A DNA stretch of 64,000 nucleotides from Macrocybe gigantea. Lineage: Eukaryota; Basidiomycota; Agaricomycetes; Agaricales; Callistosporiaceae. Made by a program: the position numbers and the translations under genes. The stretch covers positions 744,001 to 808,000 of the forward strand of contig SJRY01000234.1 in NCBI GenBank assembly GCA_011319805.1, written 5' to 3'. Below the pieces are notes generated by a model. The model made no database searches. It saw only the letters and a list, made by a program, of their open reading frames with translations, and was not told where the DNA came from. Of the stretch, positions 1 to 11,627 are shown in pieces. Position 1 is the first letter of the stretch. Every line of letters starts with the position of its first letter.

Positions 1-891
1 CGTGACAGGAACATTGTCTCCGTGGACAATTAATCCACGTCCCTCATCTGCGACAACAGCCGCGGACGTGCGTTCCTCTTCTTTCTCTTCTAATACATCG
101 TTGTCATCCGAAAGATGTTGTTCGTCGTCCGTTTCTTCCTCACTCATGCCCACCTCATCCCTCTCATCCACTGTTTGCCAGCTTATATCAAAGCTCGGCT
201 TCTGGTTGAGTTTAGGAATGTTTTCGCTGCTATTCCCGATTGATGAAGACCGTGAACGAACACTAGAAGATGAATAGGATTCCGACCAGCGGGACTGATC
301 GATAGGTGCCCTCGAAAGCGTAGGTCGGACAGAAGGTGCGGAAGTTGCATCGATCGCTAGCAATTGCACAACATCATCAGACGTGATCCCAACCCCTACA
401 GCAGAAGCGTCGTCTTCACCGGTGGCAACATGCACATGACCATAGTCCCCTGAGGCCAGTGCGCTTCCTGAGCTTGTATATGCGGACGAGCGCGTGGAAG
501 ACGAGCCTGCGGAAGAAAGCGCAGGCACACTGCTGAAATTAGGGTGATGGGGCCGGAAGGGATAAGGATCAGGGAACTGCGACGGGTCAAGGGGAGGCAT
601 GGAAGACTTTTGCAGGTCGCGAGAGGAACTAGAGGGGGCTGCTTGGCCTTCTGAAGCGGAACGATAGAGGGTGGAGCTGGAAAGCGATGGACTCGCACTC
701 TGATACGCGTTATTCAGTGCTGCAGCCGTCAGTGGGCGATAGTCAGAGGAAGAGAGTGCATCGCTGTTTGGAGGTGCAGCGGCGGTGGTAGCACGTGGAC
801 GACCATATGAATTCTGCGGTGGCGGGCGTGATTGTCCATGACCGTAATCGAGAGCACTGTCGTCAGCTGGCGCGGTCACGGAGGACAACAT
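1..891 (-). CDS. Unrecognised Ser-rich protein, N-terminal part (runs off the left edge)
   Basis: An uninterrupted reading frame of 297 codons begins with ATG at 891 and is still open at base 1, so only the N-terminal part is in the window. The start is the first ATG in the frame and begins MLSSVTAPADDSALDYG. The first 200 or so residues are low-complexity (Ser, Pro, Ala, Thr) and probably disordered; they are followed by a basic/Ser patch and a strongly acidic block (about residues 240-280, EETDDE and EEKEEE). The last residues, GRGLIVHGDNVPVT, look like the beginning of an ordered region that continues outside the window. The layout, a long disordered leader before a folded domain, is common in large fungal signalling proteins, but I do not recognise the family and assign no function. 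It lies tandem to ELP4, 140 bases downstream of that gene's stop. Confidence 0.6.
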   Translation of the reverse strand, partial: MLSSVTAPADDSALDYGHGQSRPPPQNSYGRPRATTAAAPPNSDALSSSDYRPLTAAALNNAYQSASPSLSSSTLYRSASEGQAAPSSSSRDLQKSSMPPLDPSQFPDPYPFRPHHPNFSSVPALSSAGSSSTRSSAYTSSGSALASGDYGHVHVATGEDDASAVGVGITSDDVVQLLAIDATSAPSVRPTLSRAPIDQSRWSESYSSSSVRSRSSSIGNSSENIPKLNQKPSFDISWQTVDERDEVGMSEEETDDEQHLSDDNDVLEEKEEERTSAAVVADEGRGLIVHGDNVPVT

Positions 892-1031
892 AAATAGCAG
901 GAATGGACGTGAGGGGTCGTCGCTGGCGCTGTCGACGTCGTTGTGGTCGACGACTGCCAAATACAAGAAAACAAATTCACGATCAAAACACGGCACGCCT
1001 CATCAATCTAGGGGACTACAGCGATTGACAC

Positions 1032-2526
1032 CTAAAAGTCATATAATTCTGGTCGATCTGACCGGAAAGCAACCTGTTTCTTTACTTTCTTGGGCTTCAA
1101 CACCTGTCCTTCTGTTGCCTTAGTTTCCGCAGCACCTGTCACGGTATCGGTATCCTCCACTGACACTTCCACCGAGGCAATCCCAGATCCCTTATGCATC
1201 ATATCGCCATCCGTCCTCTGCTCCTCACTTGTATTGACTGCGAAGATCGCCGACGGCGTCATTCGTCTCTCCCCAACACCGCCTTCGATATCGAGATGAA
1301 GCGTTTCAATGATCAACCGTTTCCGCGTACACTTGAACGTGAGGTTGTTTTCACCGCCTCCCGTCTCTGAGGACGTGGATACGAAGAGACCTCGCAGAGT
1401 CGAATGTTTATCGCTTGCAGGGATAAGAGTATGCAGAGCGGGCAATGAATGGATAGAAAGAAGGCCATGCTGGGATGGAAACGCCGCACTCAGTGATGGG
1501 TTCGCTACAAGAGCATAAGCAAAGCCTTAATGCAATTCTAAACCACCCGGACGTACCAGAGAAAGCAGACAATGTAAAGGAGGCGTCAGCAAACCATCCC
1601 ACTTTTTGAATCCAATTCACATTTCCCCGCGATTCTAACGATAGCTGGGGAGGAAAGCCCACGGACGCACAGGCGTGAGGATATTGCCGCAAAAGGCTAC
1701 GGAGTGAACAGAGAAAATATAACAGGTCCTAGTAATGATTTGTGATGACGCCAAAGAAGAGTAGCCAGGTGTTATCTCACCATGTCTGACACTCCTCCCC
1801 AATAAGGAGAACCTAGAGACGGGATGCAGATACGGACCGGTATGGATGCAGAGTTACTTTCCAATTTCTCGTTTAACTGTTCCAGAATTTGCTGAATGAA
1901 AACTTTGCTCGTGGAATTATCAAAAGGCACGTTAATGCTCCAAATGTGACCTTCTGCGAATGCCTGCTCGATCAAACCTGAAGGAACAGTGCTCGTCAAA
2001 TCAAAATGATGACAATAATCCGCGGACGCCTGCTTCACTTGGATTAGTTCGGGAGTCTAATGACGAAACAGAGAGGCACACATCCGAGGAGGATGAAGAC
2101 TGCACGGTGGTCTGGAACTGTTTCATCTTCTCGTACCTCCAAGCAATCTTTATCTTTCGATCTTCCTTGTCATTCAATTCTTCACTCTCGCCGTTCTCCG
2201 AAACAACATGTGCACCATTGGGAGATTTTGGCGTCCACATGATGTCTTTGGCAAATTCCACCGGATTTTCGTCCAAGATGCAGATATAGTGGTGGGAGCG
2301 TAACCCCTGTGCAAAAATATTTCTGGACTAGCTCTCCGTATGCAGAATGGAAGTCTGGAGCGAAGACAACCATCAGGCAAGACAAGGGTAGACCTCCACC
2401 AAGGACGTCATCTAGCGAAATGATCCCGGTCGAAGTGACGAGAGTCAACGGCGACGATGGAGATACCCGCGTACCAGCGGGGATATTTTTTAGTTTACCG
2501 GCATTCTTCCTCTTGAACGACGACAT
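1032..2526 (-). CDS. ELP4: Elongator complex subunit 4 (Elp4, PAXNEB family)
   Basis: Elp4 is a RecA-like ATPase-fold subunit of the Elp4-5-6 hexamer, which helps Elongator modify wobble uridines of tRNAs. The start ATG at 2526 gives MSSFKRKNAGKL, followed by the family signature TSTGIISLDDVLGGGLPL. Downstream blocks also match the family: DENPVEFAKDIMW, KIAWRYEKMKQFQ, CHHFDLT, RQYPHACASVGF and the C-terminal tail VAFRSDRPELYDF ending at the stop at 1032. Introns are readable at about 2038-2089 (branch site CTAAT), about 1700-1780, and 1505-1556. Two joins do not keep frame: a T run (A5 at 2313-2317 on the + strand) between QKYF and AQGLRSHH, and another (1691-1694) before LRQYPH. In each, one base fewer restores the frame. 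These are probably sequence errors, less likely an inactivated allele. The promoter is shared with IMP1. Confidence 0.9.
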
Positions 2527-2646
2527 ACTGACGGGGAGGCTGTATGTTGGGACATCGAGAGAGTGGGATGAGATAAAAAGGCGTATCGAGGGCCACACAT
2601 GACCAAATAACCCAACTCGGTAACTCGGTCATTCTATGTTCTGTTC
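2527..2646. promoter_or_regulatory. Bidirectional promoter between ELP4 and IMP1
   Basis: Only 120 bases separate the start codons of ELP4 (reading left) and IMP1 (reading right), so both promoters and both 5' leaders must fit here. No clear TATA box is visible. The role is inferred from geometry only. Confidence 0.5.
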
Positions 2647-3386
2647 ATGAGGCCTCCTACACTTTGGCGGGCATGGATCATGCGCGGCTTCGCTGCGAGA
2701 CTTGACTTGTGGATTTCAGACGTCCAAAGCCAGTCGTGGTTGACTCTTTCAAAGCGCTGTGGCATTTACTTTCTACATGTGAGCTGTCTCTCTTCACTGT
2801 CAACATGTCTTGTAACAACATCAGGTCGTTAATGTGGCCTGCGCACTTCACTTGCTTTTTGAGAATGTCGGGAGGCCATCGACGGTGCGCGTACTATATA
2901 AGCAATACTTTTTTCCCTGGGCTCTAATGCGTGATAGATGAGCGGCCCTTCCATGCTTCCAACGCTAGCTCATGATGGCGAAGTCGTCGTAGAGGACCGT
3001 CTCTCATATAGGCTTAGGAACCCTTCTCGTGGAGACCTTCTTATCGTCGAATCACCAATAGAACCAGGCCGGATAGTCTGCAAGCGACTCTTGGGTCTTC
3101 CCGGTGATATTGTTTGTGTTGACCCAATAGGCATAAAAGCACCCTCTACTGAGCATATAAAGATACCAAAGGGTCATGTCTGGATCGTTGGGGATAACGC
3201 AGAATGGTCGCGAGACTCTCGCGAATACGGCCCTGTTTCCATGTCGCTCATACGTGGCAGGTTGGCAGCGCGAGTTGAGTGCAGAATTACTACGTCGCAT
3301 TATGTTGCCTCATGGCCTTCATGTTCTAGGTGTGGCCGTGGCGGGACCGCACAATCTTTCGCAATCCCATCAGTATCCTAGATTAA
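2647..3386 (+). CDS. IMP1: Mitochondrial inner membrane protease subunit 1 (S26 signal peptidase)
   Basis: Imp1 cleaves sorting signals from proteins delivered to the mitochondrial intermembrane space and acts with Imp2. Four exons join in frame: 2647-2778, 2825-2884, 2938-3273 and 3330-3386. The N-terminal hydrophobic stretch (VVNVACALHLLFENVG) is the membrane anchor. The catalytic serine lies in SGPSMLPTL and the general-base lysine in CKRLLGLPGD; the S26 box GDNAEWSRDSREYGPV follows. The last exon gives VWPWRDRTIFRNPIS, typical of the Imp1 C terminus. Protein length is about 180 residues, normal for the family. The ATG at 2647 was chosen because it keeps phase across the first intron; a shadow frame reads RRPKPVVVDSF and would not splice in phase. 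The gene converges on the TTC1 gene, with 94 bases between stops. Confidence 0.9.
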
Positions 3387-3480
3387 TACATCCACCAAAC
3401 GTCGCTGCTGTAACGACGCCCCTGTCTATGACGTTACAGAACATGAGAATTCCAATGAAACAAAATTATCCGGAACATTT

Positions 3481-4432
3481 TCACTGCCTAAAATTGACGG
3501 AATAGCCACCTTGTCCATTCGGCTCGAACTTGAAATTGTCTGTCGATAGTCCGAAGTTGCCTGGCAAACAGTTTAACGACTGGACGCCAAGTGCGAACTC
3601 CCCGTATACACACCTAGAATACTGTTCCCTAGGCCCTTGAGCTTGCCCAACATTTCTTCCGTCTCCCGCTTTTGCGCAGCCTCGACACGAGGCTTTATTG
3701 ACCGCAGAGCCATGTTAGCGTCATGTGTCAAAGGAGAAGATGCAGGCAGTATTTCGAGCAAAGTCTTGTAATCTTGCCTCTATTGGTTAAACGGAACAGA
3801 CACGTAAAGGACTAGACAGACCTGTCTGGGCCGCAGTCAGAGACGACCAGGAATTGATTTTCTCATTTGACGCAGCTCGTCGCTGCAGCGCCTTCACGTA
3901 CTTAGGATCATCAGCGAGAGCTAGAACATAAAAATGTTATTCCACGCCCACGAGACAGGGATCTCAATTTACCTTTTGAACAGGCTTTGACGACTTCTTC
4001 ATGTTTCCCCTTGTGACATAGGAAATCAAATGAAAGGTCAGCAAGTAAAAAATTGACAGGACCAACCAGCTTAACGTAACACGCCCCAACGTTGGCATGC
4101 AGCACCGCTCTCATCTTCGTCAACTCTATGGGTTCCGACTGATGAGCTGGCGATGCATCACCGTCGTTAGACGCGACTTCATCCAGAGGCGTTGGTTCTG
4201 ACGAAGATCTTTCGTTCCTTGGTTTTTTCGGCAGAAGAGCTAGGCCTGATTGATATGCAGTGAGGGCATCCGGCCATCTTGAAGCACGGAAATGTATATT
4301 CCCTTCCTGTTTGCAAGCTTCAGCTTCGACCAATGGGGTCTAGAAAAACACAGTCTGAGGAATCGTCGTCCAACAAGATTCGAGAGACGGAACCTTGAGA
4401 TCAGGCAAGTTGTTGGTTGAGGTCTCAGTCAT
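3481..4432 (-). CDS. TPR protein, tetratricopeptide repeat protein 1 (TTC1) family
   Basis: This is a small TPR adaptor of the TTC1 family, proteins that bind chaperones and small GTPases. Six exons join cleanly. Exon 1 is 4432-4394 (MTETSTNNLPDLK). Exon 2 starts at 4339 (TPLVEAEACKQEGNIHF) and carries the first TPR helix pair. A Ser/Asp-rich spacer follows, then the second TPR (LHANVGACYVKLGKHEEVVKAC) and third TPR (ALADDPKYVKALQRRAASNE). The C-terminal helical region contains a basic block and ends GNFGLSTDNFKFEPNGQGG, the hallmark of this family; the stop is at 3481. No frame breaks are seen. Its start codon is only 60 bases from that of the divergently transcribed dehydrogenase. The family assignment is confident; the cellular partner cannot be told from sequence. 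Confidence 0.87.
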
Positions 4433-4492
4433 CGGCCATTTCCGACATCAGCAACGGACGCCTATCTGATAACTCCACACCTATTCCCCAAC
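4433..4492. promoter_or_regulatory. Very short bidirectional promoter (TTC1-like / SDR)
   Basis: Sixty bases separate the two opposed start codons. Each gene's transcription start may lie inside or next to the other's coding region. No core motif stands out. Shared regulation is an inference. Confidence 0.45.
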
Positions 4493-5553
4493 ATGCCTGG
4501 TATAGATGAGATCAAGTGCGTTCTAATAACTGGCGCCACCTCCGGAATCGGTCGTGCTCTAGCCTTCGCGATCGCGGATCTTCCTTCAAGGCCCAAGGTG
4601 ATCGCAGCAGGCCGACGTCTGGACCGTCTCCAAGAACTAGCCAAGCACAAAATTGAGACGCTGCAAGTAGACTTGGATACAGATCCGGCCACGATCAAAA
4701 ATTTTGCCGACACAGTTCTGGAGAAGTTCCCCGATGTAAGTAAGAGGACACAGAAACGTTCTGTTCGAAGCCCCCCCCCCCTACTAACACCGGATTCAGT
4801 TGGACAGTGTGATTCTCTGTGCCGGCATCCAGCATGAGTTTAATCTGAAGCAGGAGCTGGACCTTGGAAGTGAGAAGACATCAGACTCAGTTTAATGCTT
4901 ATCTGACTCCGTCTTGCGCCTCAAGAGATTGCAAGCGAACTCAATATTAACTATACGTCGGTCGTTTCACTTGTGTCGGCCCTCATGCCCCACTTCATTA
5001 AGCTGGCAGTAAGGTATCCCGATAAGTGACGTGGGCTTTCCGCTCAGCAATCTCTCTAGACTTCGGGTCAGCCCTGCTTTATTGTACCCGTCACGGCAGG
5101 CCTAGGCATATCCCCAGGACCATCCATCCCGAATTACTCTGCTTCAAAGGCCGCCTTACGGAGCTACACCTTGTCGCTCCGAATTCAACTGCGCGGTACC
5201 AATATCCACATCCTAGAGCTCATCCCCCCGTGAGCAATCAAGCACCTAGGTTTCGGACACAACTTATCTAGGAACTTTCAGTTTGGTGGAATCAGAGCTT
5301 CACGATCGTAAGTCTCACTCGTAACATTTATACATTCTGACTGTGACCCGTTTGTCACGTAGCCTACGGCACAAGTGAGATGCTGTCAAAATTTTGGATG
5401 CCGTTGGACCAATATACGCAAGTTACGCTCGAGAAGTTGCGAAAGGGGGAACCGTATATTTCTGCCGGAGTGTCTCAGACGTATTTTGACCGTTTTGAGG
5501 TTGGTAAGTACGAGGTGGCGGAAGGGTTTCAACGAAGTCGAGAGAAATGGTGA
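4493..5553 (+). CDS. Short-chain dehydrogenase/reductase (SDR)
   Basis: This is an NAD(P)-dependent oxidoreductase with a Rossmann fold. The N terminus carries the cofactor motif TGATSGIGRA (TGxxxGxG) and the Asn-Ala-Gly-like strand reads ILCAGIQHE. The catalytic block NYSASKAALRSY supplies the YxxxK tyrosine and lysine; the segment before it, CFIVPVTAGLG, lacks an obvious catalytic serine at its usual place, so this residue should be checked. Six or more exons are readable: 4493-4736; from 4800; a block ending KLA near 5010; from about 5060 to the PP near 5231; a short exon LVESELHD; and a last exon from about 5363 to the TGA at 5553. The first intron contains a run of eleven C. Length is about 260 residues. 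The substrate is unknown. No frame breaks are seen. Confidence 0.85.
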
Positions 5554-5798
5554 AGGGATTGGTATATATAGTTGCCCTTACCCACAGATATATGAAAATT
5601 TCTTGCACCAGTATTCTGGGATGGTTTTGCGGGAATCAATATACAGGTGATGAAGATGCATCTCACTTAATCTGATAAGATCGGCATTGACCATGACTCG
5701 AAAATTATCTATAAAAATTTCGTTATGCCCTTGGAAGACGCCGCTACTATCACATCGCTCCCATTTCTTGTTCATTCTCTTCTACCTTTTGTGTAAAT

Positions 5799-7068
<1,270 letters not shown>

Positions 7069-7770
7069 CCGCCTACGAGCAAAATGGTGTAGAGGATCGG
7101 ATGCAAATCTTCGGAATATCCATTTCTCAAAACAAGAAAAGAAACAGTCTTGGTAGAGGATTAGCACAGGCTGCACAGCACAGTATTACACGCTTTGTTG
7201 ATTCAGAAGATTTTCATCATCTCGAGTGAGATCGTTGGGCGTTCTTGTTTTTTTTTTTTTTTTCAAGACGTATGAAACAACGCAACAACTCGGTACCGCA
7301 ATGAGCACATGCACAGTAACGTCTCTTGATCAAAGGAGATACTTGTCGTCATGGCGTGAGGCCAGAATCTGGGTTCTGTGGAGGTGGGTGGGCCGCAGAT
7401 ATATTTTCCACAGGACCTCGACGAGCTGTCGTGGGCTCTGATCGTCAAGGCCAAGCATGAAGAACATCGAGAACGGCGACGGCGGAAGGGCGATGGCACG
7501 GGATAGGATTGTATGGATACGGATTGATCAGACGGTCAAGGGGCACGTTGTCACTCGCTTCAAGTTCTGTTCGTCCTCCTCACATTTATTTTCCTTCAAA
7601 TTCCTCCCAGCGAGCCCTTATCGCCTCCTGTTTTATAAGTAACTTCGAGTGTCGTGGGCTCGTTGGGTTTTTCTCTTCTCCCCGCTGATCCTCTTGGTGC
7701 TGGTCGCCTTTGCTTCGAGACAGCTCTTTTTTTCCCTTCCCAGTTCATACTTGCCGCTCCTTTCATATTC
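7069..7770. other. Intergenic stretch between LYS1 and the Ser/Pro-rich gene
   Basis: No recognisable gene. A T run of about fifteen lies near 7249-7263. A short open stretch near 7372-7500 (+ strand, in a frame reading PQDLDELSWALIVKAKHEEH then a basic tail and stop) has coding-like composition and follows an AG at about 7362, so it could be the last exon of an unresolved small gene. I found no matching upstream exon. The last 100 bases are pyrimidine-rich, as expected of a leader just before the ATG at 7771. Confidence 0.3.
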
Positions 7771-8908
7771 ATGGATTCTGGTCTGGTTACTGTCCCCCAA
7801 ATTTCCATCTCGCCTGCCCCTCCCGAGAAGCCGCCAGTTGAACCTTATTCGCCATTCGGCTTTCAAACGGCCCTTCCTTTCGACGATGATGGCTTTCGCT
7901 CGAAGCATTTGACCCCGCCACCAACGTTGCCAGTATCGCCGAAGACCTCTTCGTCCCTTACGACTCCCGCATCCGACACGTCTCCACCAAGGGGTTTAGA
8001 ACGAGAACGGTTTGAGGCGCTACTTCGGCATCAAGGGAAAGAAACTCAAGGAGGGCGATCTACGCAAAGAAATCGCTCTCAAGGCCCACCGGACCAAACA
8101 AGGTATCTAACATTCTGTCCTGTTGCATTCGAATGTTGATGCAACCTTTGGCCAGCCGAACGTCGCGCATTGTTTCTCTCCAAAGTCCTTGCACCTCCTT
8201 CTCCAACAGCGACTTTGACTCCCAAGACTCCGCCCGATTCTCCTGCCCTTTTCCACTACACTCTTCCTTCTCCAGGGCTCGTCTCGCCCCTTGCTTGTTC
8301 GAGACCATTCAGGAGAACACCAAGTGTGTCTACCTGTTCCGGAGCTCAAATCTTGGGTGGAACAGGTCGACTTCCGCCTCTCTGAGCAGGCCAGGTCCAA
8401 GCCCGCGCATGCTGTGAGGGTCCTTCCTTCGCTGGACCAGATTTCTGCCCACCTTCGGCTGCAGAAACTTGCTCATCCACAGTCACCGGCGCCGCGGAAG
8501 CCATTCCCAGCAACATTGACTCACCCTAGTCGACGGCTCGCACTCAACGTTGGTAGACTGAGGTTGTCGAAGGCGACTTTGGCATCGGACTTGAGTGGCT
8601 TGCCGCCTTTGGAAGTCAAAACTATTGTCGTTCCCCGCTCTGCCACGGTCTCACCCACCAACCTCACGGAATCCAATTTGATAGCGTTCAATCATCGCGA
8701 AAGCAGCGCAAATAACATGCTCTGCACCCTGAGAAGACGAACACTCTCTGCCGAACATCAGGAGCAGCCAGGTGCATGTCCGAAACATGATATTGCGATT
8801 GACAAGAAGCCAAGATGGAAGCGACACAGCGCTCCTGCTGACTTGACTCCGCTCCACGATCGCGACGGTTTCCGTCACCCTGTTCTTGCTATACCTGGGG
8901 GATTCTAA
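7771..8908 (+). CDS. Conserved-looking Ser/Pro-rich protein of unknown function, frame-broken
   Basis: The ATG at 7771 opens MDSGLVTVPQISISPAPP. One intron (8103-8155) joins KAHRTKQ to AERRALFLSKVLAPPSP. The protein is rich in Ser and Pro with repeated TPP/SP motifs, suggesting a phosphorylated disordered protein, and ends LAIPGGF at 8908. The coding signal jumps frame several times: FEALLR, then ASRERNSRR, then DLRKEIALKAHRTK within 8000-8100; then VSPLA to LFETIQENT to VPELKSWVEQV within 8280-8360. Most jumps would be repaired by a single missing base, some in short G or C runs. So either the sequence here is poor or the gene is decaying. I do not recognise the family and assign no function. 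It converges on IES1 copy A (176 bases between stops). Confidence 0.55.
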
Positions 8909-9084
8909 ATTCTTTGCCTCCTTTTTTCGGATTATACATCTCCGGAATTTCTTGCCGTTCTTTGTTGTTACATAATGCGTAGGACTACAGGGTTAGTGTG
9001 GCTACATAGATGGATATTGGGGTAGTTTTATCTGTGCGTCCCACTGGTAAATTGCCTCCATTGTAAAAGATCAGAATATAGGTA

Positions 9085-10830
9085 TTATTGACTGGCTTGG
9101 ACAACGGATATGTGCTGGAGGACGTCGAGGCGACGCTCTTGAAACGAGGTCAGAGTACTTCCGAACTGAAAAGGATATGACGGACGATAATCGCTGCGAA
9201 GAAAATTCCTATCATCATCGGCGATTTCATCGTCTGAATGCACAAGCGGATCTTTGGAATTGATGATATGCCACGCCTCTGTTCGGATTGAAACATACAT
9301 GAGTTCACTTGGGAAATAAAATTTGTGCGTCGTACGTTGCAGCATAGAGCGATCCTCGGAACCCGTAGTGCGGACGCGAAGTTGAGGACGAGGCGGAGTA
9401 ACTGACGAAGATCGTCGTATGTTAGCTCTAGCAAGGCTGCCTGATGAAAGTTACCTTGATTTCGGCGGTTGACCAATGATTGTTGCCGACCGTGAACGTG
9501 AAACGTGGATGACCGTCCCTCGTCAGTCGCTTCGTTCTGCGGCCATCGCTGTTCGCGATGCGAGTTGTCTGCGACTGCGGGACGCTCGCTAACTCTATGC
9601 ATCTGAGGTGCCCTAGGTTTAGCTGTCGCTGGACCCGTCACAAATTGGGGAGCTGAGGACTTGATCTTTTTGTCGGGCTCCGTAGCCGAGACTAGTCTCT
9701 GGAGGAATAGGTTCCTCTGTCCAGACATTTTTTTGCCCCATGCGATTTCATCAAGAGTGTCAACATTTTCAGCCTTAAGCTCCTCTTTGGTCAGATGCCG
9801 GAGAAGTGGCGCTTTTCCTGGGTTTTGGTGGGAGAAATCATCATCAAAAGGATTTGCTCTGGTGGGGTTCTCCAGGTAATGATATAATAGCCACAGGAAT
9901 GCCCTAGCACGGTCAGCCGACGATAGGTCCTTGTTCGGCAGGAACAAATCCAGGAAATTCAAGCACCCGTCAAAATGGACGCTTGCTAGAGGCTGGATCG
10001 TGGACGACGATTACTTGGGAAGGTCATGTACGAGTCGAAAATCAGATCTCACAGCTGCGTGATTGGCCAGAACAAAGATCAAGTTCACAACGCTGGTTGG
10101 CGGATGCTGTCCTGCCTTCTTTCGAGCGGGGAAGAGACTGTTATTTGCTGGCTTGGAAGGGTGGTACGAGTGACACTTACGAGCTTTGATAATATTTCTT
10201 CTGGAGTCGAAGGAGGCACAGCCCGGAGTTCAGATTGTAACAAAGCAGCTTTTAGGCAGTTCTTGATCCTGGGTGCGTCTTGCGCGTTTCCGTCTGTCTT
10301 CTGAAGAGAGGGGACCGGATGATATGTCCGTAGAGCTGTCTTCATCTCTGGAAAGACTGCACGCTGCAGGTGAGCGTCATTCAACAACGGATTTGAAAGT
10401 AGATTACAGGCCATGGTGGTATTTATACGCCCGACGTTGGTAAGAAGGGAGATTTTCGCGAATTCAAGGGCGAAAGCCGGTGTCTCCACCATCTTATCCT
10501 TCAAGACCTTGGAACATTTACTGGAGTTGTACAGTGCAGAAACGTAGAGCTCCGAGAAGGTAACCTTTCCTTTAGGCGTCGGGCTCGTGAAAACAGCTCT
10601 CATGTCTGAAAAAATATAGTTCAGTAGGTCAAACTGGACATCTTCTCGGGTCAATGGTTCGGCGTCATTTCGTTTGATGGGTAGCGCCTTGCGGCTGAGG
10701 TAACCAACTCTGTTCGACAGAGACTCGCGTCAGGATTGTCAGGGAAGAAGATGATTCGTACTGACGGAGGAGTCGGTTCGGGGGGCCATGCTTGCATGGC
10801 GAGATGGGAGCCGGAGGGAGCAGAGGCCAT
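9085..10830 (-). CDS. INO80 chromatin-remodelling complex subunit Ies1-like, copy A
   Basis: Ies1 is a fungal subunit of the INO80 nucleosome remodeller. The likely start at 10830 gives MASAPSGSHLAMQAW. After an intron the conserved core begins: EPLTREDVQFDLLNYIF, SSKCSKVLKDKM, TNVGRINTTMA, then (intron) FFPEMKTALRTYHPVPSLQ and QDAPRIKNCLKAALL. A separate exon gives SVVNLIFVLANHAA, then NFLDLFLPNKDLSSADRARAFLWLLYHYLEN (split here for length) with NPFDDDF. The tail includes AWHIINSKDPL, DDEIADDDR and a stop at 9085. At least two intron positions and phases, after NTTM(A/S) and after SMLQ, are the same as in copy B at 20332-22101. The join between exon 1 (after a C6 run) and the core is one base out of frame. 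The middle of this copy is shorter than copy B. Confidence 0.78.
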
Positions 10831-11177
10831 GGAAGTGAAAGAACGAGACACGAGGCGCAATATATTTACACGAGGTTAAGTGACAGCTACCATTCCAGAC
10901 GACAAGTGCTAGAACGAGTTTTGCAGGTCTCACGTTATCTCCGGGACAATCGAAGCAGGTCATCGCAATTGAAGCACATCAGATTGTTGCGCGAGAAATC
11001 AATGCCGAATGACAAGTGAAGAATATTCTTTAGTAGCGGTAGCGAAGAAACCGACAGCATTCATCGTTCGCCAACAAAAAGTTGGTCCACATTTCAAATT
11101 TGAGAGACTTGTATTACGTAATTGACCCTCAAAAAAAGTTAGTTGCTGCTCACCTTAATTTGTCCAGAAACTACAAC
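10831..11177. promoter_or_regulatory. Divergent intergenic region between IES1 copy A and TIM8
   Basis: A 347-base region with divergent starts on both sides and no ORF that looks coding. The right half is AT-rich and contains an A run near 11132-11137. It probably holds both promoters. Confidence 0.4.
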
Positions 11178-11588
11178 ATGGCCGACAAATTTGACGAACC
11201 AACTCAAGTCTGTTTTTCACTTACCCTATGAATATTGCGTCCTTATTCACCTCCTGCAGAAAGAAATTGCTTCTTTCCTGGAGAAAGAGCAGGCCCAGGT
11301 CAGAAAGTCCTCGACGAACACGTCATTTCTGAAAACTGAACCAAGCCCTAGGCCAGGTTGCATAGCTCCATTCACAACTTTACAACGATGTGCTGGGACA
11401 AGTGAGTCCTCGCGACTTTTGAAAGACGTAAAGCTCACTCCATCAGGTGTATAACTGGCACACCAGGATCGTATTTCTCGCGCAGCGAAGAGTCATGCTT
11501 GGCAAATTGTGTCGACAGGTTTCTAGATGCCAGTCTCTTGATGGTCAAGAGAATAGAAGAACAGCGTCAGCAAGCTTCATTACATTAA
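11178..11588 (+). CDS. TIM8: Mitochondrial intermembrane-space chaperone Tim8 (small Tim)
   Basis: Tim8 works with Tim13 as a small-Tim hexamer that escorts hydrophobic precursors across the mitochondrial intermembrane space. The gene is split into four short exons: 11178-11207 (MADKFDEPTQ), 11260-11298 (KEIASFLEKEQAQ), about 11357-11401 (LHSSIHNFTTMCWDK) and 11447-11588 (CITGTPGSYFSRSEESCLANC onward, then VDRFLDASLLMVKRIEEQ). The twin CX3C motif is complete: C..DKC and CLANC, separated by 15 residues, the arrangement needed for two disulfides. Total length is about 85-90 residues, normal for Tim8. The join between exons 2 and 3 has one surplus base (extra G at 11357), either a misread or a non-obvious acceptor. 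It converges on the acyltransferase with 39 bases between stops. Confidence 0.88.
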
Positions 11589-11627
11589 ATGTAGCAAAGG
11601 ACGTTGGCGAATACACGGGTTTTACAA

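Noticed and set aside
7249..7263. T run of about fifteen as a possible retrotransposon tail
   Set aside because: No target-site duplication, reverse transcriptase or repeat unit was seen nearby; more likely a simple slip-prone tract or a 3' end signal.
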